From contig CAYZVJ010000043.1 in assembly GCA_964481765.1 (NCBI GenBank), forward strand, positions 1 to 24,267: a DNA stretch of 24,267 nt, written 5' to 3'. Made by a program: the position numbers and the translations under genes. The notes below the pieces were generated by a model. The model was not told the DNA's origin. It made no database searches and worked only from the letters and a program-made list of their open reading frames with translations. Of the stretch, positions 7,835-16,142 are shown piece after piece (the stretch's first letter is position 1; every line of letters starts with the position of its first letter). The DNA is from G020353115 sp964481765 (lineage in GTDB: Bacteria > Bacteroidota > Bacteroidia > Bacteroidales > VadinHA17).

Positions 7835-8982
7835 TCAGAATTTATCCAGGTACAGATATTTTTTTTTAATCTCATCCAGGATGTCGACGATCTCTTCTTC
7901 AGCAGTTGAGGTCAATAACCGGAAGCGGATTTCCCGAAAATCCGGGAGTCCTTTAAAATAACTGGAAAAATGTCTTCTCATTTCAAAAATTCCACGCGGT
8001 GTTCCTTTTGATTCAATTGATTTTTGGAAATGAAGTTTTGCGGTCTCAACCTTCTCTTTGATGGATGGAGGGGGTATGATTTTCCCGGTTTCAAGGTAGT
8101 GTTTCACCTCTTTGAATACCCAGGGCCTTCCAACTGTTGCCCTGCCAATCATGATCCCATCGACACCATATTGTTCAAACATTGATTTAGCCACTTCAGG
8201 GCTGGTAATATCTCCATTGCCAAAAACAGGAATGCATATTCTGGGATTATTCTTTACTACACCGATAAAGGTCCAATCGGCTTTTTCTTTATACAGTTGA
8301 ACTCCCGTACGTGCATGGATGGTAATGGCCTGTATCCCGGCATCCTGAAGACGCTCGGCAATTTCAACTATATTTTTACTGTCCTCATCCCATCCAAGCC
8401 GCGTTTTAACGGTTACCGGGAGTCGTGTGGTCTTCACAACTGCCGAGGTCATTTTAACCATCCTGTCGACATCTTTCAACATTCCGGCTCCGGCTCCCCG
8501 CCTGGCAATTTTTCGCACAGGACAGCCGAAATTAAGATCGATAAATTCGGGAGACGATTGCTCTGCAATTTTTGCCGCCTCAACCATCGATTCAATGGTA
8601 TGACCATAAAGCTGAATACCGATGGGTCGTTCATGGTCAAAAATTTCAAGCTTTTTCAGNNNNNNNNNNNNNNNNNNNNNNNNNNNNNNNNNNNNNNNNN
8701 NNNNNNNNNNNNNNNNNNNNNNNNNNNNNNNNNNNNNNNNNNNNNNNNNNNNNNNNNNNCATAAAGCTGAATACCGATGGGTCGTTCATGGTCAAAAATT
8801 TCAAGCTTTTTCAGGCTTTTTCGTCCATTACGGATCAACCCGTCAGAAGAGATGAATTCGGTATAGAGTAGGTCTGCACCGAACTGTTTACACAAATAGC
8901 GAAAGGAGGGATCGGTTACATTTTCCATTGGGGCAAGGGAGAGAGGATAATCCCCTAATTGAATATTTCCAATAACAACCAA
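7835..8982 (-). CDS. dusB: tRNA-dihydrouridine synthase, DusB-like, intact but split by an assembly join
   Basis: This FMN enzyme reduces uridine to dihydrouridine in the D-loop of tRNA. The reading frame is interrupted by 100 N (8660-8759) with the same 55 bp on both sides. Deleting the N run and one copy joins the halves in frame and gives 330 residues, the normal length. Motifs in the repaired protein are LAPMENVTDPSFR (16-28), NFGCPVRK with catalytic Cys102, KTRLGW, HARTG, then GNGDITS and IGRATVGRPWVF for FMN and phosphate binding. The start is unusual: the N-terminus VVIGNIQLG matches the family, but the codon at 8980-8982 is TTG. There is no in-frame ATG upstream before a TAA, and the next ATG (residue 19) falls inside the conserved APMENVTD motif. 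It is divergent from the CPBP gene, 49 bp away. The exact Dus subfamily is inferred. Confidence 0.9.
8605..8659. repeat. 55-bp contig-end duplicate, left copy (assembly artefact)
   Basis: These 55 bases are identical to 8760-8814 across the N run. They lie inside dusB and restore one open frame when collapsed, so this is an unmerged contig overlap and not a biological repeat. Confidence 0.95.
8660..8759. other. Scaffold gap of 100 N that should be closed
   Basis: Exactly 100 N lie between two copies of the same 55 bp. The real distance is most likely negative, because the contigs overlap by 55 bp. No sequence appears to be missing from dusB. Confidence 0.95.
8760..8814. repeat. 55-bp contig-end duplicate, right copy (assembly artefact)
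   Basis: Exact copy of 8605-8659; see that entry. Confidence 0.95.
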
Positions 8983-9031
8983 TACGAAAAATATTAAGTA
9001 CTTTTAACTGCTAAATTAATAAATTGGAGGA

Positions 9032-9961
9032 ATGGCTGAGGGAATACTGAAAAATACCTCCCACTTTACCCGGCTTATATTTTCAGCGCTGGTCATCGTT
9101 GGATCATTTCTGCTTTTTTTATTCCTTGCTGCACTTTTAGCAATTCCCATTTTTGGACTGGAAACAGAGGAGCTGCTATCTATTATTGAGAACCTTAGCG
9201 AGACGAACCACGTTGGGATTATGAAATATTTTCAAATCTGGTTATCCATCGGGACATTTGTTTTCCCTGCATTGCTCATCGCTTATTTCATCAGTGGAAA
9301 CAGCATCGGCTATTTAAAGCTTAATCGTCATCTCAATACGATTTCTGCATTCCATGTTATTCTGGTTATACTGATCGCCCTGCCCATCATTAATCTGTTG
9401 GCTCAATGGAATGCTGATATGAATCTTCCGGATTTTCTGGATGGGCTTGAGGGGAGGATGAAGGAGATGGAAGAACGAGCAGGAAAACTAACCGGGACCT
9501 TCCTGGATTCAGACTCAATAATCCAATTCATCATCAATCTGATCATGATAGCAATCATCCCGGCTATTGGTGAGGAGTTGTTGTTCCGTGGAGTTATCCA
9601 ACGAATACTCTGTGAGTGGACCAGAAATAATCACATCGGGATCATCATTGCAGCAATGATTTTTAGTGCTTTTCACCTCCAGTTTTATGGATTCTTACCA
9701 CGGTTAGCCTTGGGGATATTCTTCGGATACCTTTTTCTTTGGAGCAGAACCATCTGGCTTCCTATCCTTGCCCATTTTGTAAACAATGGCCTTGCAGTTA
9801 CCATCTATTATATTTTTGGTGAGGAATTTGTGACAAGGGATGTTGATTCCCTGGGCACTGGCAGAGGAGGATTTTTACTGATTGCTGTCACAGCAGTTTT
9901 TGCTGGTTTGCTAACATGGTATATTTACCGTATTGAGCAGGGTATTCGCAAACCGTCATGA
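9032..9961 (+). CDS. CPBP family intramembrane glutamic endopeptidase (Abi/CAAX-like)
   Basis: This is a polytopic inner-membrane protein of the CPBP (Rce1/Abi) family, whose members cleave membrane-associated peptides or act in bacteriocin self-immunity; many have no known substrate. The 309-residue protein has about seven to eight hydrophobic segments. The family motifs are complete: GEELLFRG (180-187, with Glu181, Glu182 and Arg186), FSAFH (211-215, His215) and HFVNN (248-252, His248 and Asn252). A more polar stretch at about 127-160, rich in Glu, Asp and Arg, separates the first membrane block from the catalytic block. GGAGG at 9026-9030 is only 1 nt before the ATG, too close for a normal Shine-Dalgarno. 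No bacteriocin or prenylation gene is adjacent, so the substrate is unknown. Confidence 0.88.
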   Translation: MAEGILKNTSHFTRLIFSALVIVGSFLLFLFLAALLAIPIFGLETEELLSIIENLSETNHVGIMKYFQIWLSIGTFVFPALLIAYFISGNSIGYLKLNRHLNTISAFHVILVILIALPIINLLAQWNADMNLPDFLDGLEGRMKEMEERAGKLTGTFLDSDSIIQFIINLIMIAIIPAIGEELLFRGVIQRILCEWTRNNHIGIIIAAMIFSAFHLQFYGFLPRLALGIFFGYLFLWSRTIWLPILAHFVNNGLAVTIYYIFGEEFVTRDVDSLGTGRGGFLLIAVTAVFAGLLTWYIYRIEQGIRKPS

Positions 9962-10009
9962 GTAAACAGAGGGGATGGAGGAGTTATTGCAGTGCCGGAA
10001 TAATGGAGA

Positions 10010-10741
10010 CTAACCAATTCCTTTATGCTGATCATCGGCGAAAGTGATGTTCCTCATTTCATTTTTCCTGAAGACATATACCAGACCATATTCCTTTGCC
10101 TTCTCACGCTTCATGTTTTCCGGCAGATCACGGTAGTATTCTTCAACTTCATTCCAGGCTTGTAAAATAATCTGGTTGGCTTTTTCACGCAGGATTGACA
10201 GTTTTTGATGATTCAGACCATTTTTTTTCTGAAGGTTTTTCTGAAAATTGTATGCGTCGAGAAATTGTTCATACCTTACTTTGACCACTGCTATGGTAGG
10301 ATTCGTAATGGGTGATAATCCTTTCACGATCCGTTTGGCTTCTCCATTAATAAGGTTTTGTCCCCATGTAATGATCTCTGCTTCCGTTTGAAGAGAAGGG
10401 AGGTTTTTGTCCGTTTCTTTTAACCCATAAAAACTACGGGTTGTGGGGGAAATCTCTCCGCGTGAAATGGACATATTCATGACCTGAATGAAGTGGGAGA
10501 TATATAACCGCACTTTCCTGATCGTCTTTTGATACACTTTATTGTGTTCGACCTGCTTGAGGTAATCTTGCTTTTTCAGGATTAACGCTTGTTCAAATCC
10601 GGGAAGAAATGCCTGAATTTTCTGAAGACTTGACTGACTGAATGCCAATTTAAACGGAGGTAAATCTTGCCCTTTTGCCAGGGTAGTATGAAGGGCCTTT
10701 AATCGGGAACTGTCTGTGTTGGGCAATCTTCGGTAGGGCAT
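10010..10741 (-). CDS. Conserved hypothetical protein, helical and basic, probably cytoplasmic
   Basis: I do not recognise a functional family. The 243-residue product looks like a lineage-conserved protein of Bacteroidota, which is an impression from memory and not a search result. It has no signal peptide or membrane segment, many Lys, Gln and Glu residues, and long predicted helices. Distinct parts are an N-terminal RRLPNTDSSRLKALHTTLAKG, a central helix with LYISHFIQVMNMSISRGEI (about 83-101), a TNPTIAVVKVRYEQF strand-helix (about 147-161) and a C-terminal YGLVYVFRKNEMRNITF. The LPNTDSSRLKAL opening and the absence of catalytic His, Cys or Asp clusters suggest a structural or binding role. 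It is convergent with the CPBP gene (48 bp) and divergent from aminopeptidase P (236 bp). Codon use looks like that of its neighbours. Confidence 0.72.
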   Translation of the reverse strand: MPYRRLPNTDSSRLKALHTTLAKGQDLPPFKLAFSQSSLQKIQAFLPGFEQALILKKQDYLKQVEHNKVYQKTIRKVRLYISHFIQVMNMSISRGEISPTTRSFYGLKETDKNLPSLQTEAEIITWGQNLINGEAKRIVKGLSPITNPTIAVVKVRYEQFLDAYNFQKNLQKKNGLNHQKLSILREKANQIILQAWNEVEEYYRDLPENMKREKAKEYGLVYVFRKNEMRNITFADDQHKGIG

Positions 10742-10789
10742 ATTGTGAATTACATTGTTAAGGAATTGTTAATATCTTATCACTAATCA

Positions 10790-10830
10790 GCGAATATAAT
10801 AAATTTATATTAATAAACAAGTATATTCGC
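10790..10830. repeat. 9-bp inverted repeat in an AT-rich divergent intergenic region
   Basis: GCGAATATA at 10790-10798 and TATATTCGC at 10822-10830 are perfect reverse complements around a 23-bp AT-rich spacer. The element lies 49 bp upstream of the hypothetical gene (-) and about 150 bp upstream of pepP. It could be an operator pair or a large hairpin; nothing in the sequence decides between them. Confidence 0.45.
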
Positions 10831-10880
10831 ATTTTATAATTTAACTTATTAAATTGCTGATAACCAGCATTTAGCGCCGT

Positions 10881-10894
10881 AATTCCGTGGAATT
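10881..10894. repeat. Perfect 14-bp palindrome upstream of aminopeptidase P
   Basis: AATTCC (10881-10886) and GGAATT (10889-10894) are reverse complements separated by GT. The element lies 84 bp before the aminopeptidase start, in the same intergenic region as the 10790-10830 inverted repeat. The rest of this 236-bp region (10742-10977) is AT-rich, and I see no RNA gene or exact TAnnTTTG in it. Confidence 0.35.
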
Positions 10895-10977
10895 GAAAGG
10901 AGCGTAAAAGCAAGATTCTACTCAGGGGAGGCAGCGATCCCTTTTATTTGTCATATTCCAATTAGATATTAACTTTA

Positions 10978-12405
10978 ATGCCTCGATTAATTGAAACTAA
11001 CTTAACAGAAAAAGAAATGTTCAAACCTCAGATTTACATATCAAGAAGAGACAGGCTCAGAGAGAAACTGCAATCAGGATTGGTGCTTATTCCTGGCAAT
11101 ACGGAAGCCTCCATGAATTATCCTGCAAATACATATCCTTTTAGACAGGATAGTGATTTTTTATATTTTTTCGGATTGGACTATCCCGATTTAGCCGGGG
11201 TGATGGATGTTGACTCCGGAGAGGATTATATTTTTGGGAATGATGTTGATATGGATGACATCATCTGGATGGGACCACAGTCGACAATAAAAGAGAGGGC
11301 GCTAAAGGCAGGTATAAATAACAGCTCTCCTTTTAAGAATTTGAAAGGCATGCTTGAGGATGCCCGGATAAGGGGGAAGAAGATACACCTGTTACCACCT
11401 TATCGAGGGAAGAATATACTTCTATTGGAGAGCCTTTTTGGGAAGAAGCCGGATGATATACGCACGATGGTATCAGAGGATCTGATCAAGGGAGTTATTG
11501 AATTGAGATCTGTAAAAGAGGATGTTGAGGTTGAGGAAATAGAACAAGCCATGGAAACGGCTTATGAGATGCATACCACTGCCATGAAGATGGCAATGCC
11601 GGGGATTGTTGAACGGGAAATTTCAGGGGTTATTGAAGGAATTGCCTTAACCCGGGGAGCAGGCGTTTCGTTTCCAGTCATATTAAGTATCAATGGAGAG
11701 ACACTGCATAATCACTATCATGGGAATACGCTCGTGAAAGGACGAATGATGGTAACGGATGCCGGTGCTGAATCGTTATTGCATTATGCCAGTGATATAA
11801 CCCGGACAGTGCCCGTTGGTGGAAAATTTGACCAGCGACAGAAAGAGGTTTATGAAATTGTATTAAAAGCAAATGTGGATGCGATCCGGGCAGTCAAACC
11901 CGGATTAACCTATAAGGAAATACACCTCTCTGCAGCACAGATCATAGCCGAAGGTTTAAAATTGCTTGGATTGATGAAGGGAGATATCTCCGAAGCGGTT
12001 CATCAGGGTGCACACGCTCTCTTTTTTCCACATGGACTGGGCCATATGATGGGCCTGGATGTTCACGATATGGAAGGATTGGGTGAGAATTATGTTGGGT
12101 ACGATGATGAGGTTAAACGAAGCGACCAGTTTGGACTTGCCTTTCTACGCCTGGGAAAACGATTGAAGGAGGGATTTGTGTTTACGGTTGAACCCGGTAT
12201 ATACTTTATCCCTGCTTTGATTGATCAATGGAGAAGTGAAAACAAATTTACCGATTTCATCGATTATAAAAGGGTAGAAACCTATAAAAATTTCGGTGGT
12301 ATCCGTATTGAAGATGACGTTCTGGTCACGGGAGAAGGATACCGTGTTTTAGGAAGACCAATACCAAAAACGGTAACGGAGATTGAGAGCACAATGGCCT
12401 CATAA
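10978..12405 (+). CDS. pepP: Xaa-Pro aminopeptidase, M24B family
   Basis: This is a cytoplasmic metallopeptidase that removes an N-terminal residue before proline. The 475-residue protein has an N-terminal aminopeptidase-P domain (YPFRQDSDFLYFFGLDYPD, about 44-62) and a C-terminal pita-bread fold. All five metal ligands are present: Asp261 and Asp273 in TDAGAESLLHYASDITRT, His356 in GLGHMMGLDVHDME, Glu405 in VEPGIYF and Glu445 in IRIEDDVLV. An alternative ATG at 11017 (MFKPQIYISRRDRLREKL) would drop 13 residues and also fits the family; the longer form is listed. The gene is divergent from the hypothetical gene and convergent with sdhB, 44 bp away. With the S9 peptidase it fits a peptide-using lifestyle, but the two genes are not linked in an operon. 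Confidence 0.93.
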   Translation: MPRLIETNLTEKEMFKPQIYISRRDRLREKLQSGLVLIPGNTEASMNYPANTYPFRQDSDFLYFFGLDYPDLAGVMDVDSGEDYIFGNDVDMDDIIWMGPQSTIKERALKAGINNSSPFKNLKGMLEDARIRGKKIHLLPPYRGKNILLLESLFGKKPDDIRTMVSEDLIKGVIELRSVKEDVEVEEIEQAMETAYEMHTTAMKMAMPGIVEREISGVIEGIALTRGAGVSFPVILSINGETLHNHYHGNTLVKGRMMVTDAGAESLLHYASDITRTVPVGGKFDQRQKEVYEIVLKANVDAIRAVKPGLTYKEIHLSAAQIIAEGLKLLGLMKGDISEAVHQGAHALFFPHGLGHMMGLDVHDMEGLGENYVGYDDEVKRSDQFGLAFLRLGKRLKEGFVFTVEPGIYFIPALIDQWRSENKFTDFIDYKRVETYKNFGGIRIEDDVLVTGEGYRVLGRPIPKTVTEIESTMAS

Positions 12406-12449
12406 GAAGAAAACGCTCTGTTTGATACGGTTGTTGTTCAGGTAGTCTC

Positions 12450-13190
12450 TCAACTCACTTTTGAAGAATAGAATTCACGGTTCATACGTGCGATATTCAC
12501 AAGCGTAATTTCTTTCGGGCATTCTGCCTCACAGGCTCCTGTATTTGAACAATTGCCAAATCCGAGGGCATCCATTTTTTCAACCAGATGTTGTACCCTT
12601 TCTTTGGCTTCTACCTGTCCTTGTGGCAATAGAGCCAGCTGGGAAATCTTTGCCGATACGAACAACATGGCGGAAGCATTTTTGCAGGCAGCAACACAGG
12701 ATCCACACCCTATACAGATACCGGCATCAAATGCCCGGTCTGATTTCTCTTTGCTGACCGGAATCGAATTTGCTTCCGGTGCTGCTCCTGTATTGACAGA
12801 AATGTATCCACCCGCTTGTATTAATTCATCAAAGGCGGTGCGGTCAATAACCAGATCTTTGATTACAGGAAAAGCTTTGGACCGCCAGGGTTCTACAATG
12901 ATTTTATCTCCATCCTTGAAAGCATTCATGCTCAGCTGGCAGGTGGTTACACCTTTCTGTGGACCATTGGGGCGACCATTAATATACAAACCACAGCTTC
13001 CGCAGATACCTTCCCGGCAATCACTGTCAAAAGCAACGGGCTTGCCGCCCTCCTTAATAATCTTCTCGTTCAGATAATCTAACATTTCAAGAAAGGTCAT
13101 CTCTTTAGAAACATCATCCAATTCGTACGTAACAAATTTTCCTTTGGTTTGGCGATTTTCCTGACGCCAGATTTTCAGTGTTACTTTCAT
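12450..13190 (-). CDS. sdhB: Succinate dehydrogenase/fumarate reductase iron-sulfur subunit
   Basis: This subunit carries electrons between the flavin of SdhA and the heme/quinone sites of SdhC at the inner membrane. It has 246 residues and all expected cluster ligands: the [2Fe-2S] set Cys58, Cys63 and Cys66 in DCREGICGSCG plus Cys84; the CxxCxxCxxxC set (Cys159, 162, 165, 169) in CIGCGSCVAACK; and the last set Cys214, Cys220 and Cys224 in CSNTGACEAECP. Last gene of sdhCAB, 60 bp after sdhA. The sequence cannot tell whether the complex works mainly as succinate dehydrogenase or fumarate reductase, so frdB would be an equally fair name. Confidence 0.94.
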   Translation of the reverse strand: MKVTLKIWRQENRQTKGKFVTYELDDVSKEMTFLEMLDYLNEKIIKEGGKPVAFDSDCREGICGSCGLYINGRPNGPQKGVTTCQLSMNAFKDGDKIIVEPWRSKAFPVIKDLVIDRTAFDELIQAGGYISVNTGAAPEANSIPVSKEKSDRAFDAGICIGCGSCVAACKNASAMLFVSAKISQLALLPQGQVEAKERVQHLVEKMDALGFGNCSNTGACEAECPKEITLVNIARMNREFYSSKVS

Positions 13191-13250
13191 AACAAGATTG
13201 CTTTATTATTAATACTCGGTCTCTGGGTTAGATGGAGTATATTGTGGTTT

Positions 13251-15325
13251 TTATTTATAACTTCTTTGGGTTACTTCAACGTACTTAAAAGTTAATTCTT
13301 CCTTGTGTAATACAGGGGCTGAATCTTCACCGGTATATTCCCAGGCAGCCACATAAGAATAATTATCATCATCCCTTTTGGGTTCTCCCTCTTCGGTTTG
13401 AAATTCTTCACGGAAATGGGCTCCGCAGGATTCCTTTCGGTTCAATGCATCCAAAATGATCAATTGTGCCAGTTCAAAGAAATCAGCAACCCGGCCTGCT
13501 TTTTCCAGTTCCTGGTTGAATTCATTCATTTCCCCGGGAACCTTAACATCCTTCCAGAATTCATCCTTCAGCTCTTTTACCATATTCAGGGCCTTATTGA
13601 GTCCCTCTTCGTTCCTTTTCATTCCTGAATAGGTCCATAGAATGTGTCCAAGTTTTTTATGGAAGGATTTCACCGTTTGCGAACCGTTTACCGATACAAG
13701 TTTTTGTAGTTTTTCTTTCACTTCCGTTTCCGCTTTTTCAAATTCAGGAGTATCGGTCGGAATTTTCGGGGTTTTAATATCATCGGCCAGATAATCACCA
13801 ATGGTTACCGGTAAGATAAAGTATCCATCACCGGAGCATTGCATAAGAGAACTGGCACCCAACCGGTTAGCCCCATGATCACTGAAGTTTGCCTCACCAA
13901 TGGCATACAATCCGGGAATGGTGGTCATCAGGTTGTAATCCACCCATAAACCACCCATTGTATAGTGGGAAGCGGGATAGATCCGCATGGGCTCATCATA
14001 AGGATTGATACCAGTCACTTTGCGATAGAGATCAAACAGGTTTCCATATTTTCCTGCAACGGCGTCTTTTCCCTGGTTCTGGATTGCATCTCTGAAATCC
14101 AGGTAAACGGCCAATCCTGTTTCTCCAACACCAAATCCGGCATCACACCGTTCTTTTGCTGCTCTGGATGCCACATCCCGTGGGACAAGGTTGCCAAATG
14201 CAGGATACATGCGTTCGAGATAATAGTCCCTATCCTCTTCAGGTACTTCGTTGGCCGGACGTTTCTCATCCTTGTTCTTCGGGACCCACACCCTTCCATN
14301 NNNNNNNNNNNNNNNNNNNNNNNNNNNNNNNNNNNNNNNNNNNNNNNNNNNNNNNNNNNNNNNNNNNNNNNNNNNNNNNNNNNNNNNNNNNNNNNNNNNA
14401 CTTCGTTGGCCGGACGTTTCTCATCCTTGTTCTTCGGGACCCACACCCTTCCATCGTTTCGCAGGGATTCAGACATCAGGGTGAGCTTTGACTGGTATTC
14501 ATTCAATACTGGAACACTGGTGGGATGAATCTGTGCCATGCTCGGATTAGCCATAAAGGCTCCCTTTTTATAAGCTGCCAGTGCAGCTGAACCGTTTGAA
14601 TTGATCGCCAGGGTTGACAGGTAATATACCGTTCCAAATCCACCCGTTGCAAAAACAACGGCATGGGCAGAATACCGTTCAATCTCACCGGTCAGCAGGT
14701 TTCTTGTGATGATCCCCCTGGCTTTCCCATCAACAACCACCAGGTTGAGTACATCCCTTCGGGGATACAATGTTGCCTTCCCTGCTTTGATCTGCCTGCT
14801 CAACGCCTGATAGGCTGCCAGCGTACATTGCTGTCCGGTTTGCCCCTGAGCATAAAATGTTCTGGAAACCTGAACTCCTCCAAACGAGCGGTTGGCTAAA
14901 TAACCGCTGTATTCCCTGGCAAAGGGGACGCCTTGAGCCACGTATTGGTCGATGATGTTATTGGAGATTTCTGCTGCACGGTACACATTGGCTTCCCGTG
15001 CCCTGAAATCGCCTCCCTTGATCATATCATAGAATAACCGGTAGTCACTGTCAGCATCATTTTTGTAATTTTTGGTTGCATTGATCCCTCCCTGCGAAGC
15101 AATGGAATGCGCTCTCCGGGGTGAATCATGATATACAAAAACCTTTACATTGTATCCCAGTTCTCCCAGTGTTGCAGCAGCGGAAGCACCGGCCGCACCG
15201 GCACCGATTACAATAATATCTAATTTCTTTTTGTTTGCCGGACTGACAATTCTAATGGAGGCTTGGTGTCTGGTCCATTTCTCAGCCAGGGGTCCTTCGG
15301 GTATTTTGGCATTTAATTTCGTCAT
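13251..15325 (-). CDS. sdhA: Succinate dehydrogenase/fumarate reductase flavoprotein subunit, intact but split by an assembly join
   Basis: This is the catalytic subunit interconverting succinate and fumarate, with covalently bound FAD. The frame is broken by 100 N at 14300-14399 flanked by identical 55-bp copies. Removing the N run and one copy leaves 1920 bases, or 639 residues plus stop, the normal length. The FAD-binding motif is IIVIGAGAAGASAA (37-50). His73 in RAHSIASQGG fits the residue that binds FAD covalently. Further landmarks are NRSFGGVQVSRTFYAQGQTGQQC, FATGGFG and, after the join, SHYTMGGLWVDY and GEANFSDHGANRLGASSLMQ. It lies 18 bp after sdhC and 60 bp before sdhB. Like most SdhA/FrdA of the b558 group it is related to NadB, but the covalent-FAD histidine and the operon settle the call. 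Confidence 0.94.
14245..14299. repeat. 55-bp contig-end duplicate, left copy (assembly artefact)
   Basis: Identical to 14400-14454 on the other side of the N run, inside sdhA. The length is the same 55 bp as at the dusB join, which points to an assembler k-mer overlap. Confidence 0.95.
14300..14399. other. Scaffold gap of 100 N that should be closed
   Basis: Exactly 100 N between two identical 55-bp copies. Collapsing them restores the sdhA frame, so probably no sequence is missing. Confidence 0.95.
14400..14454. repeat. 55-bp contig-end duplicate, right copy (assembly artefact)
   Basis: Exact copy of 14245-14299; see that entry. Confidence 0.95.
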
Positions 15326-15343
15326 AACCTGATGCTTACTTGA

Positions 15344-15988
15344 TTATTTAAAAAAGTATATAATCACTGGAATGATTGCAAATCCTAATGGTACAATGAT
15401 CGAATAAATTGTTCCGATGAATTTTATCGCAGGAGTATATTTTGGGTGGTTCCATCCAATGGTTTGGAAAGCGGATTGGAAAGCATGATTCAGATGGAAC
15501 GCCAGGAAAAGAAAGCATAAAAGATAAATAATTGTATAAACCGGTATTTTGAATAACTCATATGCCATACCATAAAAGTTTTCCGGATCCCCTTCAACCC
15601 AACCCAGTTTCACGAAATAAAAATTTATAAAATGGATGATCAGAAAAATCAAAACAATTCCACCGAGATAGATCATGTATTTCGAGAAGAATGATGTTTG
15701 AGATGAATAATGCCTGATATAACGCTTGGGTCGGGCAAGCCAGTTCTGGATTTGAAGAATAATACCCCAGATAATATGGATGACAAATGCCAGGAACAGA
15801 ATGACTTCAAAAACCTTAATGATTATATTCGAAGCCATAAAATGTGCTGCTATGTTGAATTTTTCAGGATCGTCGGATAACAAAAGCAGGTTGATCGAAA
15901 GATGAACGATCAGAAAAAGTATGAGAAACAGACCTACCAGCGCCATTACCAACTTTTTTGTCAGTGATGAACCAAAAAAACTACTCAT
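15344..15988 (-). CDS. sdhC: Succinate dehydrogenase/fumarate reductase cytochrome b558 membrane subunit
   Basis: This single membrane anchor binds heme and menaquinone for the Sdh/Frd complex. The 214-residue protein has five hydrophobic helices (about 13-37, 57-80, 104-124, 150-172 and 190-212), as expected for the diheme type B family found in Bacteroidota, Bacillus and Wolinella. One or more histidines lie in each of the first four helices (His29, His71, His119, His165 and His168), which fits two bis-histidine hemes; the exact ligand pairing is inferred. There is no separate sdhD, as usual for this type. First gene of the operon, 18 bp before sdhA, with a good promoter candidate about 70-95 bp upstream. 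Confidence 0.92.
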   Translation of the reverse strand: MSSFFGSSLTKKLVMALVGLFLILFLIVHLSINLLLLSDDPEKFNIAAHFMASNIIIKVFEVILFLAFVIHIIWGIILQIQNWLARPKRYIRHYSSQTSFFSKYMIYLGGIVLIFLIIHFINFYFVKLGWVEGDPENFYGMAYELFKIPVYTIIYLLCFLFLAFHLNHAFQSAFQTIGWNHPKYTPAIKFIGTIYSIIVPLGFAIIPVIIYFFK

Positions 15989-16038
15989 GGGATTGTTTTT
16001 TACGGATATTAAATAACTTAAATCATTAGGATATCGTT

Positions 16039-16051
16039 ACCTTCCTAAGGT
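16039..16051. promoter_or_regulatory. Palindrome at the predicted sdhCAB transcription start, operator candidate
   Basis: ACCTT (16039-16043) and AAGGT (16047-16051) are exact reverse complements around CCT, and the symmetry partly continues outward (T37/A53). The element lies 3 bp downstream of the predicted -7 element of sdhC, where a bound repressor would block initiation. No regulator is linked to it. Confidence 0.4.
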
Positions 16052-16054
16052 GAT

Positions 16055-16085
16055 CAAATGTATTTTTTTACGTATATTTTTACAA
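16055..16085 (-). promoter_or_regulatory. Probable sdhCAB promoter
   Basis: On the minus strand TTG (16083-16085) is followed after 20 bp by TACATTTG (16055-16062), an exact match to TAnnTTTG with suitable spacing for the Bacteroidota primary sigma factor. The start would be near 16048, giving a leader of about 60 nt before the sdhC ATG at 15988. Confidence 0.6.
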
Positions 16086-16142
16086 TGTTACTCAGCATAC
16101 GGATTATAATTTATACTAATTCTATACAATAAAGATGGGGTG

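Noticed and set aside
13251..15325. sdhA as a pseudogene or two partial genes
   Set aside because: The break coincides with a 55-bp duplicated contig end and disappears when it is collapsed.
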